Of a stretch of 64,000 nucleotides of DNA, positions 56,166 through 64,000 are shown piece by piece. The stretch is from the NCBI RefSeq assembly GCF_019697375.1, contig NZ_JAHCDI010000004.1, forward strand, positions 4,451,324 to 4,515,323, read 5' to 3'. The notes beneath the pieces were generated by a model. The model saw nothing but the letters and a program-made list of their open reading frames with translations, made no database searches and was not told the origin of the DNA. A program made the position numbers and the translations under genes. The DNA is from Micromonospora tarapacensis (GTDB lineage Bacteria; Actinomycetota; Actinomycetes; Mycobacteriales; Micromonosporaceae). Numbering within the stretch: position 1 is the stretch's first letter; every line of letters starts with the position of its first letter.

Positions 56166-56254
56166 CGGCGGGGCGGCATTCTTCTCAGACGCCCGCGCAC
56201 CCACCTCGCCTACGCGGGCGCCGCCGTACCGCGCCACAGAACGGGGAAGACCCG

Positions 56255-57886
56255 ATGACCGTCAGCACCCCCTCGTCGCTGACCTCCGACGTCGACTGGT
56301 GGCGATCAGCCGTCGTCTACCAGGTCTACGTCCGCAGCTTCGCCGACTCCGACGGCGACGGCATCGGTGACCTGCGGGGCATCCGCGAACGCCTGCCCTA
56401 CCTGCGAGACCTGGGGGTGGACGCGCTCTGGCTGACCCCCTTCTACACCTCGCCGATGGTCGACGGCGGCTACGACGTCGCCGACTACCGGGACGTGGAC
56501 CCGATGTTCGGCACCCTCGCCGACTTCGAAGCGATGATCACCGACGCCCACGCGCTCGGCCTGCGGATCATCGTCGACATCGTGCCGAACCACACCTCCG
56601 ACCGGCACCCCTGGTTCGCCGCAGCGCTGGCCGCCGCCCCCGGCTCACCCGAGCGGGCGCGCTACCTCTTCGCCGACGGCCGGGGTGCGCACGGTGAGCA
56701 GCCCCCCAACGACTGGGAGAGCATCTTCGGCGGCCCGGCCTGGACCCGGGTTCCCGACGGCCAGTGGTACCTGCACCTGTTCGACCCGGCCCAGCCCGAC
56801 CTGAACTGGCGCCACCGGGAGGTGCGCGCCGAGTTCGAGGACGTGCTGCGCTTCTGGCTGGACCGCGGCGTCGACGGTTTCCGGATCGACGTGGCCCACG
56901 GCATGATCAAGGCCGACGGGCTGCCGGATGTCGGCTTCAGCTCGATGACCAACGGCCGGCGCCAGTCCGAGCTGCTCGGCAAGGGCCGGCTGCCCTACTT
57001 CGACCAGGACGAGGTGCACGACATCTACCGCGCCTGGCGACCCATCCTGGACAGCTACCCCGGCGGTCGGATGGCGGTGGCCGAGGCGTGGGCCGAGACG
57101 CCGCAGCGGCTGGCCCGCTACATCGGGCCGGACGAGCTGCACCAGGCGTTCAGCTTCGACTTCCTCGACGCCACCTGGTCGGCGGATTCGTTCCGCAAGG
57201 TGATCGACACCGCGCTGGCCGAGTCGACGATCGTCGGCGCCCCGACCACCTGGGTGCTCTCCAACCACGACCGGCAACGGCACGTCACCCGCTACGGTGA
57301 CGGCGAGGTCGGGCTGCGCCGGGCCCGCGCCGCCGCGCTGCTGATGCTTGCCCTGCCCGGCTGCGCCTACCTCTACCAGGGTGAGGAGCTGGGCCTGCCC
57401 GAGGTGCTCGACCTGCCCGACGAGTTGCGCCAGGACCCGGCCTTCCTGCGCACCGGCGAAAGCCGGGACGGTTGCCGGGTACCCGTCCCGTGGAGCGGCG
57501 AGCTGGCCCCGTACGGCTTCGGACCCGCCGGCAGCGAGCTGAGCTGGCTGCCCGCCCCGGCGACCTGGCGTGCCCTGTCGGTGGCCGCACAGACCGGCGT
57601 GCCCGGCTCCACCCTCGAGCTGTACCGTGCGGCGCTGCGGATCCGCCACACGCACCCGGCGCTGGCCGGCACCGGCGGCATCACCTGGTTGGAAACCGAC
57701 CCCGGGGTGCTCGCCTTCCACCGCGAAGCCGGCGGCACCGTGCTGACCTGCGTGGTCAACACCGGCGACGCGCCGGTCCTGATCGACGGGTACGGCGCAC
57801 CGATCGTCGCCAGCGAGACGCTCACCGGGCAGGACGGCGGACACCTGCTCCCGGTCGACGCGGCCGTCTGGTTCGAACGGCGCTGA
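56255..57886 (+). CDS. aglA: GH13 alpha-glucosidase (alpha-amylase family)
   Basis: 543 aa from ATG 56255 with GGGGAAG upstream. The barrel has WRSAVVYQVYVRSFADSDGDGIGDLRGI, VDIVPNHTSD, GFRIDVAHG (nucleophile Asp212), AVAEAW (acid/base Glu277) and LSNHDRQR (Asp339). GCAYLYQGEELGLPEV and a short C-terminal beta domain follow. No signal peptide, so it should act in the cytoplasm on imported maltose or maltodextrin. The open frame runs in from the LacI gene without a stop, but the ATG, ribosome site and operator favour separate translation. Confidence 0.92.
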   Translation: MTVSTPSSLTSDVDWWRSAVVYQVYVRSFADSDGDGIGDLRGIRERLPYLRDLGVDALWLTPFYTSPMVDGGYDVADYRDVDPMFGTLADFEAMITDAHALGLRIIVDIVPNHTSDRHPWFAAALAAAPGSPERARYLFADGRGAHGEQPPNDWESIFGGPAWTRVPDGQWYLHLFDPAQPDLNWRHREVRAEFEDVLRFWLDRGVDGFRIDVAHGMIKADGLPDVGFSSMTNGRRQSELLGKGRLPYFDQDEVHDIYRAWRPILDSYPGGRMAVAEAWAETPQRLARYIGPDELHQAFSFDFLDATWSADSFRKVIDTALAESTIVGAPTTWVLSNHDRQRHVTRYGDGEVGLRRARAAALLMLALPGCAYLYQGEELGLPEVLDLPDELRQDPAFLRTGESRDGCRVPVPWSGELAPYGFGPAGSELSWLPAPATWRALSVAAQTGVPGSTLELYRAALRIRHTHPALAGTGGITWLETDPGVLAFHREAGGTVLTCVVNTGDAPVLIDGYGAPIVASETLTGQDGGHLLPVDAAVWFERR

Positions 57887-57971
57887 ACGGGTAAGCCCGT
57901 CATCGACCTGGCCGTCCGGCGTGCTCCGCGCCGCCGGGCGGCTGGGCTGGCAACCCCTTGTGGTGGGGGTG

Positions 57972-58018
57972 CGACGGTCACCGGCGCCCGGGGCGACCCC
58001 GGGCACCGGTGACCGTCG
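57972..58018. terminator. Terminator between the alpha-glucosidase and the convergent hypothetical gene
   Basis: A 13-bp perfect outer stem (57972-57984 with 58006-58018), one mismatch, and an 8-bp inner stem (57986-57993 with 57997-58004) around a 3-nt loop: 22 positions with one mispair. It overlaps no coding region and can serve both strands. Confidence 0.8.
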
Positions 58019-58022
58019 GTCG

Positions 58023-58460
58023 TCAACCGCCGGTGAGCCGGGCCGCGATCCGGGCGAAACCGGCACGCAGCTCGGCCACGTCCGGCGCCGGCAGCGGGCC
58101 GGCCTCGCGGTCGTGGTCGGCCGCCGCCATCTCCTCCTCGTCGACGGTGTCCTCGTAGTCGCCGTAGAGGTCCGCCTGGTCCGTCCGGACCACCTCGTCC
58201 TGCGCGGCGAGTTGCGCGGCGGCGATCTCACCGCGGATCTGCTCCACGGAGACCGCCGGCACCAGCGGCTCGACCACCGCCATCAGCTGTTCCTCGGCGA
58301 CCACCGCCTCGGCCAGGGCCAGCGCGTGCGACCGCTCGTACGGACCGCAGACCACCGGCTCCCACTCGTCGGCGTCGCCGAGCGGACCGAATGTGATGAT
58401 CCACGGCAGGTCGAGCAGCGGCGAGTCGCTCGGCAGGTCCAACGTCACGAGTGCCCCCAC
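58023..58460 (-). CDS. Hypothetical acidic protein
   Basis: About 145 aa if started at GTG 58460 (VGALVTLDLPSDSPLLDLPWIITFGPL); the frame is open to ATG 58511, so the start is uncertain. LGDADEWEPVVCGPYERSHALALAEAVVAEEQLMAVVEPLVP appears to be a compact alpha/beta domain. The C-terminal third is Asp/Glu-rich, then LRAGFARIAARLTGG. No known family or motif. Its stop lies five bases beyond the strong terminator. Confidence 0.6.
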   Translation of the reverse strand: MGALVTLDLPSDSPLLDLPWIITFGPLGDADEWEPVVCGPYERSHALALAEAVVAEEQLMAVVEPLVPAVSVEQIRGEIAAAQLAAQDEVVRTDQADLYGDYEDTVDEEEMAAADHDREAGPLPAPDVAELRAGFARIAARLTGG

Positions 58461-58525
58461 CGGCCCATCATCGTCGCTACCCGCCCAGGTCCGGGCGGGT
58501 TCGGCAAACAACGCGCGGCACCGCC

Positions 58526-58894
58526 TCAGCCGGGGCGGCCGGCTTCGAGGGCGGCCCGCACCAGGGCGAGCGCCGCCGCCGACGGCACGCCGAGCTGTGC
58601 CGCCCGGTCGGCGTACTCGGCGGCCAGCCGCTGCAACCGGTCCGTCGCGTCGTCCCGCCCCGGCGCCACGAAGGTGCCGTGCCGGCCCCGGGTCTCCAGC
58701 AACCCGGCCGCCTCCAGCTCCCGGTACGCCCGGGCGACCGTGTTCACGGCCAGGTCCAGCTCGGCGGCGAGTCGCCGCACGGTGGGCAGCCGGGCGCCGA
58801 CCGGCAGCCGTCCGTCACCCACCTGCTCGGCGAGCTGCGTGCGCACCTGCTCGTACGGCGGCACCGTCGAATCCGGATCGATAGAGATCAACAC
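58526..58894 (-). CDS. GntR-family regulator, short YtrA type
   Basis: 122 aa from GTG 58894 (GGAGG upstream; TTG 58891 is an alternative). ISIDPDSTVPPYEQVRTQLAEQVGDGRLPVGARLPTVRRLAAELDLAVNTVARAYRELEAAGLLETRGRHGTFV in outline is the GntR winged helix. Only ~45 residues follow, enough for the two dimerisation helices of the YtrA subgroup and no ligand domain. YtrA regulators usually control adjacent ABC transporters, but the neighbour here is a YihY membrane protein 17 bases upstream on the same strand. Confidence 0.88.
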   Translation of the reverse strand: MLISIDPDSTVPPYEQVRTQLAEQVGDGRLPVGARLPTVRRLAAELDLAVNTVARAYRELEAAGLLETRGRHGTFVAPGRDDATDRLQRLAAEYADRAAQLGVPSAAALALVRAALEAGRPG

Positions 58895-58911
58895 CGTCCC
58901 TCCGTCTCGGC

Positions 58912-59835
58912 TCAACCCGCGCCGCCCGGCGCGCCGGCATCGGTTTCCGCGTCGAGGTCGGCGGCTGGGCCTCCGCCCGTCAGGTCCACCACCCGACCAC
59001 GCCGGCTGGTCGCGGCCAGCGCCGCGCCGAAGAGCACCATCTGGTTGAGCAGGTAGAGATAGACCAGCAGGCCCACCGCGGTGGCCACCACCGTGTACGC
59101 CGGGTTGTGCTCGACCCGCCCCACCCAGAACCGGCCCACGGTGTTGAGCAGGGTGATGCCGACCGCGACGAACAGCACCACCGGCCGCAGCCGGGCCCGA
59201 CTCATCCGCAACCGGGGCACGGCGACCAGCAGCAGGGTGGCCAGCACCGCGTTGACCAGCACGCTGAGCAGGGCGCTGACCGCGGTCAGCCCGAACGAGC
59301 CGGTGCTGCGCAGCAGGAAGCGCAGCAGCGACTCCAGCGCGTCGACCGCGGCCACCGAGACGCCGAGGAGCACGAAGACCACGAGCAGCACGCCGAGGTC
59401 CACCAGCCGCCGGACGACCAGGTTGCCGGGATGCTGGTGGAGACCGTGGATCAGCCGCTGCGACGAGCGGATGGCCTCCACCCAGCCGATCCCGGTCAGC
59501 ACCAGGATGAGCAGGCCGGCCACGCCGGCGGTCCCGCTGCTGTCGGCGACCTGCGCCGGGTCGAGGAACGGCAGGTTCTCCCCGAGGAACTCCTCGGCCG
59601 CCGCGCGGACCTCGTCGTTGTCCTCCAGAATCGCGCCGAAGACCGCGTACGCGACCAGGGCCAGGGCGAAGACCGCGAAGAACCCGTAGTAGGCGATCGC
59701 CGCGGCCAGCCGACCGCCCTGCAGGTCGGTGTAGCGCACCCCGGCCCGCCACAGGTGGTCGATGGTCGCCCAGCGGCGGCGCGCGGCGGCCAGCCGGCGT
59801 CCGGCGGCTGCCTCAACCCGGCCCAGAAGGTTCAC
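58912..59835 (-). CDS. YihY/virulence factor BrkB family membrane protein
   Basis: 307 aa from ATG 59835. Six-helix protein with GGRLAAAIAYYGFFAVFALALVAYAVFGAIL, then LLILVLTGIGWVEAIRSSQRLIHGLHQHPGN, and VVATAVGLLVYLYLLNQMVLFGAALAATS, all typical of YihY. The C-terminal tail is Asp/Gly-rich and cytoplasmic. The family was once called RNase BN, which is incorrect; transport of lipids or small molecules is suspected. Followed by the GntR gene. Confidence 0.88.
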   Translation of the reverse strand: MNLLGRVEAAAGRRLAAARRRWATIDHLWRAGVRYTDLQGGRLAAAIAYYGFFAVFALALVAYAVFGAILEDNDEVRAAAEEFLGENLPFLDPAQVADSSGTAGVAGLLILVLTGIGWVEAIRSSQRLIHGLHQHPGNLVVRRLVDLGVLLVVFVLLGVSVAAVDALESLLRFLLRSTGSFGLTAVSALLSVLVNAVLATLLLVAVPRLRMSRARLRPVVLFVAVGITLLNTVGRFWVGRVEHNPAYTVVATAVGLLVYLYLLNQMVLFGAALAATSRRGRVVDLTGGGPAADLDAETDAGAPGGAG

Positions 59836-59895
59836 GTCGTCATCCTCGCCGATCCCTCGTCGCCGCGCCCCCGCACCCGCCGGGCCACCGGACCG

Positions 59896-60465
59896 TCAGC
59901 CGCCCAGCCGGAAGTCCCGACGCGGCTGCCACCGTGCCTGCCCGCTGTGCGAGAAGAGGGTGAAGCACTCCACCTCGAACATCGCGGAGAAGTCGGCCAG
60001 GTCCTCGTACGCCTTGTCGAGCGCCTCCGGCGCGACGTCCTGGGCCACCGTCACGTGTGGATGGTAGGGAAAGCGCATGTCCCGGCGCAGTTGGGGGGCG
60101 GCGTTGATCGCGGCGGCCAGCAGCTCGCACTCGCTGATCCCGGCGGCCACCGCGACGAAGACCACCTGGGTGACCGGCCGGAACGTGCCGGTGCCCCGCA
60201 GGTGCAGGGCGAACGGCAGGTGAGCGGCGGCGACCCGGGTGAGATGCCGCTCCACGGCGGGCAGCGCGGCCACCGGGATCTCGGTCGGCCCGAGCAGGGT
60301 GACGTGGGCCGGCACCGCGTTCGGGTCACCGGCCGCCAGCCTCCGTCGGGTCAGCACGCTGCCCCACGGCTCGGGGATGTCCACCGCGATGCCGATCTGG
60401 ACGGTGTCACCGGCAGTCGGCGCCGCGTTCGGCTGATCCACGCTCCACGCCACCCCTCCGGCCAT
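59896..60465 (-). CDS. 2'-5' RNA ligase / cyclic phosphodiesterase-like protein
   Basis: 189 aa from ATG 60465. The two HxT/S motifs of the 2H phosphoesterase superfamily are visible as AHVTLLGP and PYHPHVTVAQD. The fold spacing (QIGIAVDIPEPWG start, LRGTGTFRPVTQVVFVAV between motifs) agrees. Members hydrolyse cyclic phosphates or ligate RNA; the substrate is unknown. It lies 36 bases after the trpS stop on the same strand. Confidence 0.82.
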   Translation of the reverse strand: MAGGVAWSVDQPNAAPTAGDTVQIGIAVDIPEPWGSVLTRRRLAAGDPNAVPAHVTLLGPTEIPVAALPAVERHLTRVAAAHLPFALHLRGTGTFRPVTQVVFVAVAAGISECELLAAAINAAPQLRRDMRFPYHPHVTVAQDVAPEALDKAYEDLADFSAMFEVECFTLFSHSGQARWQPRRDFRLGG

Positions 60466-60501
60466 CGACTCCTGCCCGCACCGCCGCCCCCGCGCGCACA
60501 G

Positions 60502-61560
<1,059 letters not shown>

Positions 61561-62559
61561 TCATGACGGGCCGGCGGGTCGGACCCGGTCGACGGCGGTG
61601 ACAACCTCGCGCCGCTGTTCGGGCAGCCGGGCGACGGTGACCGCGAGCCGGGCCACCCGCCGTCCCTCCAGGGTCAACACCCGCAGCAGCCAGCCGCCGC
61701 CCGACGCCCGGGACGGGTCGGCGGGCACCGGGATCTCGTCGCCCGGCGCGGGCAGCCGCCCCAGCGCAGCCATCACGAACCCGCCCACCGTCTCGTACGG
61801 CCCGGCGGGCAGCGGCACGCCGGTGCGTTCGGCGAAGTCCGCGAGGTTGAGCCGGCCGTCCACCATCGCCGGGAGCCCGGCCAGCGTGGGCTCGGGCGTG
61901 TCCGCGTACTCGTCGTGGATCTCCCCGACCAGTTCCTCGATCAGGTCCTCGCAGGTGACGATGCCGGCGGTGCCGCCGTACTCGTCGATCACCACGGCCA
62001 GGTGATGCCCCTCCCGGCGCATCTCGGTCAACGCGGCGAGCACCCGCTTGCTGGCCGGCAGGCGCTTGACCTCGCGGGCCAGCTGGCCGACCGTGACGCG
62101 CGGATCCCGGTCCGGAGACAGCAGCAGGTCACGCAGGTGCACGACGCCGACCACGTCGTCGTGCGTGCCGTCGACCACCGGGTAGCGGGTGTGCGGGCCG
62201 GCCCGCACCAGGGCCTCCACCTCGGCGAGGGTCAGCGCGGCGGAGAGGAAGACCACCTCGGTGCGGGGCATCATCACCTCGCGGACCAGGCGCGCGCCGG
62301 CCACCAGCACCTCGTCGATGATGCGGCGGCCCACCGGATCGAGCACCGTGTTGGCGGCGACCAGGTCCCTCAGCTCCGCCTCGCTGATCCGTTCACGGCC
62401 GGCGGCCGGGCCGGCACCGAGCAGGTCGGTGACGAGCCGCAGGGCGCCGTCGGCGGCCCGGACCACCACCCGGGCGACCGCTCGGGCCAGCGGCCCCGGC
62501 TCGTGACGGGGCCCGTCCGACCCCTGCCGCCGGGGCCCGCGCCGACGCGCTGCCCGCAT
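61561..62559 (-). CDS. CBS-pair protein of the CorC/hemolysin C family
   Basis: 332 aa from ATG 62559; an in-frame ATG at 62589 is an alternative and neither has a ribosome site. Basic N-terminus, then ISEAELRDLVAANTVLDPVGRRIIDEVLVAGARLVREVMMPRTEVVFLSA, a CBS pair with HTRYPVVDGTHDDVVGVVHLRDLL and HLAVVIDEYGGTAGIVTCEDLIEELVGEIHDEYAD. The C-terminal CorC_HlyC domain (LNLADFAERTGVPLP, ETVGGFVMAALGRLP) is present. The membrane DUF21 domain is absent, so it is the soluble CorC-like form linked to divalent-cation efflux. Confidence 0.88.
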   Translation of the reverse strand: MRAARRRGPRRQGSDGPRHEPGPLARAVARVVVRAADGALRLVTDLLGAGPAAGRERISEAELRDLVAANTVLDPVGRRIIDEVLVAGARLVREVMMPRTEVVFLSAALTLAEVEALVRAGPHTRYPVVDGTHDDVVGVVHLRDLLLSPDRDPRVTVGQLAREVKRLPASKRVLAALTEMRREGHHLAVVIDEYGGTAGIVTCEDLIEELVGEIHDEYADTPEPTLAGLPAMVDGRLNLADFAERTGVPLPAGPYETVGGFVMAALGRLPAPGDEIPVPADPSRASGGGWLLRVLTLEGRRVARLAVTVARLPEQRREVVTAVDRVRPAGPS

Positions 62560-62563
62560 GGGA

Positions 62564-62592
62564 GTGATGGTAGTCAGTAGGGTGACCATCAC
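62564..62592. promoter_or_regulatory. Dyad in the divergent CBS-protein/galE control region
   Basis: GTGATGGT (62564-62571) and ACCATCAC (62585-62592) are perfect 8-bp arms 13 bases apart. Between them TAGGGT (62578-62583) could be the galE -10, so a bound regulator would block it. The regulator is unknown. Confidence 0.45.
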
Positions 62593-62629
62593 GAGGTCCA
62601 ATCCACGGGCCCGGTAGGAGGAACCCGAC

Positions 62630-63613
62630 GTGAAACTGCTCGTCACCGGCGGCGCCGGCTTCATCGGCAGCGTGGTGACCCGGATGCTGCTCGACGCCGG
62701 GCACGAGGTGGTCGTCCTGGACGACCTGCGCACCGGTCACCGGGGGGCGCTCGCCCCCGACGCCACCCACGTGGCCGCCGGCATCCACGACGCGGCCGAG
62801 GTGCTCACCGTGCGGGCCGGCTTCGACGGCGTGCTGCACCTGGCCGCGCTGATCGCCGCCGGCGAGTCGATGGTCGCCCCGGAGAAGTACTGGCACAACA
62901 ACACCGTCGGCTCGCTGGCGCTGCTCGACGCGGTGCGGGCCGCCGGTGTGCCGCGGCTGGTCTTCTCCTCCACCGCCGCCGTCTACGGCAACCCGACCGA
63001 ACTGCCCATCCCCGAGACGGCCGTCAAGGCGCCGACCAACACCTACGGGGCGACCAAGCTCGCCGTCGACATGGCGCTCACCTCCGAAGCGATCGGGCAC
63101 GGCCTCGCCGCCGTCTCGCTTCGCTACTTCAACGTCGCCGGCGCCCATCTCGACGGCGACGTCGCCCTCGGCGAGCGACACGACCCCGAGACCCATCTCA
63201 TCCCGATCGCACTGGAGGTGGCCGCCGAACGGCGGGAGAAGCTCCAACTCTTCGGCGACGACTACCCCACCGCCGACGGCACCTGCATCCGCGACTACAT
63301 CCACGTCGCCGACCTGGCCCGCGCCCACCTGCTCGCCCTCGACGCGGCAACCGCCGGCCAGCACCGCATCTACAACCTGGGCAACGGCAACGGCTTCACC
63401 AACCGGCAGGTGGTCGAGGTCGTCCGCGAGGTCACCGGGCACCCGGTGCCGGTCGAGGTGGCGCCGCGCCGCGAGGGCGACCCGGCCGAACTGGTCGCCT
63501 CATCCGCGCTGGCCCGCGCCGAGCTGGGCTGGCAGCCGCGCAAGCCGACCCTGCACGACATGGTCACCGACGCCTGGGACTTCTACCGCACGCAGGTCCT
63601 GGACCGCCGGTGA
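62630..63613 (+). CDS. galE: UDP-glucose 4-epimerase
   Basis: 327 aa from GTG 62630 with AGGAGG upstream. Extended short-chain dehydrogenase: LVTGGAGFIGSVVTRMLL (NAD site), HLAALIAAGES, FSSTAAVYGNP with the catalytic Ser/Thr, and YGATK with catalytic Tyr and Lys. SLRYFNVAGA and DYPTADGTCIRDYIHVADLARAHLLAL bind the UDP-sugar. Interconverts UDP-galactose and UDP-glucose. Its stop overlaps the galK start (GTGA), so the genes are translationally coupled. No galT is visible; it may lie beyond the window. Confidence 0.95.
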   Translation: MKLLVTGGAGFIGSVVTRMLLDAGHEVVVLDDLRTGHRGALAPDATHVAAGIHDAAEVLTVRAGFDGVLHLAALIAAGESMVAPEKYWHNNTVGSLALLDAVRAAGVPRLVFSSTAAVYGNPTELPIPETAVKAPTNTYGATKLAVDMALTSEAIGHGLAAVSLRYFNVAGAHLDGDVALGERHDPETHLIPIALEVAAERREKLQLFGDDYPTADGTCIRDYIHVADLARAHLLALDAATAGQHRIYNLGNGNGFTNRQVVEVVREVTGHPVPVEVAPRREGDPAELVASSALARAELGWQPRKPTLHDMVTDAWDFYRTQVLDRR

Positions 63614-64000
63614 CCGGCCACCACCCCGACGTCGCCCACCGCGCCAGCGCCGGCTTCCAGACGGCGTACGGCGAAGCACCCGCCGGCCGCTGGGCCGCCC
63701 CCGGGCGGGTCAACCTGATCGGCGAGCACACCGACTACAACGACGGCTTCGTGCTGCCGTTCGCGCTCCCGCTGCGCACCGTCGTCGCCGCCGCACCACA
63801 GCCGGCCGGCAACTGGACCGTGTGGTCCGAGCTGACCGGCGAGACGATCGGTTTCGGCGCCGACGAGGTGGCCACCCCCGGCCGGGTCACCGGCTGGGGC
63901 GCTTACGTGGCCGGGGTGGTGTGGGCGCTGCGCGAGGCAGGCCACCCGGTGCCCGGTGCCCGGCTGGCCATCGCCTCCGACGTGCCGCTCGGCGCCGGGC
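63610..64000 (+). CDS. galK: Galactokinase, 3'-truncated by the window edge
   Basis: 130 residues are visible from GTG 63610. GHMP kinase N-terminus with the galactokinase signature GRVNLIGEHTDYNDGFVLP, and then LAIASDVPLGAG, the start of the ATP-binding PxGxGLSSS motif, at the last base of the window. Phosphorylates galactose at C1. Coupled to galE by a 4-base overlap. Confidence 0.92.
   Translation, partial: MTGHHPDVAHRASAGFQTAYGEAPAGRWAAPGRVNLIGEHTDYNDGFVLPFALPLRTVVAAAPQPAGNWTVWSELTGETIGFGADEVATPGRVTGWGAYVAGVVWALREAGHPVPGARLAIASDVPLGAG

Overview
High-GC actinobacterial chromosome, most like Micromonospora or a close relative (Micromonosporaceae). This is inferred from the strongly G/C-ended codons, many GTG starts, -10 boxes 6-7 nt before start codons, an XRE/DUF397 pair, a conservon signalling operon, GPP34, GuaB1 and LpdA-type flavoprotein genes. 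The window is core chromosome: no tRNA, rRNA, CRISPR array, prophage or intact insertion sequence was seen.

Layout. 1-2.9 kb: 3' end of guaB1, a long bidirectional terminator, and a short-form threonyl-tRNA synthetase gene whose leader encodes a tiny peptide with three consecutive Thr codons followed by a perfect terminator hairpin (a candidate attenuator). 3-11.7 kb: lpdA-like quinone reductase, gamma-glutamylcyclotransferase, a three-gene minus-strand group (MBL hydrolase, coiled coil, SCO6745-like), a DUF4349 lipoprotein, an M20 amidohydrolase and a methylmalonyl-CoA mutase large subunit. 11.9-18.3 kb: Ser/Thr kinase, phosphohexomutase, XRE/DUF397 pair, a small membrane protein, GPP34. 18.4-22.4 kb: upp, then deoC with two aldehyde dehydrogenase genes. 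22.5-30 kb: BlaI repressor and M56 peptidase followed by cydABDC. 30-31 kb: a permease-prefix protein and a PadR regulator.

31-39.7 kb: a four-gene conservon (sensor kinase, roadblock, DUF742, GTPase) transcribed toward a plus-strand trio: an acidic protein, a degenerate IS110-transposase-like protein, and a protein that carries the same C-terminal linear motif as the conservon kinase. I regard this as the best candidate for an undescribed system. 39.8-51.4 kb: a uridine-kinase remnant, add, an rRNA methyltransferase, DUF4272, then thymidine phosphorylase, cytidine deaminase and a complete nucleoside ABC importer with its BMP lipoprotein. 51.4-57.9 kb: maltose/alpha-glucoside regulon (malEFG, LacI regulator, GH13 alpha-glucosidase) with CTTGC-type operators. 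58-64 kb: GntR regulator, YihY, 2'-5' RNA ligase-like protein, trpS, CBS-domain protein, galE and a truncated galK.

Caution on sequence quality. Six sites in five genes (thrS-like, SCO6745-like, cydD, cydC twice, cvnA) each need exactly one extra base to restore a conserved frame. Every one is a missing base, and every one lies at or beside a short C or G run. A seventh may explain why the LacI frame stays open into the alpha-glucosidase. These look like assembly undercalls rather than real pseudogenes, so the affected proteins are described as corrected.
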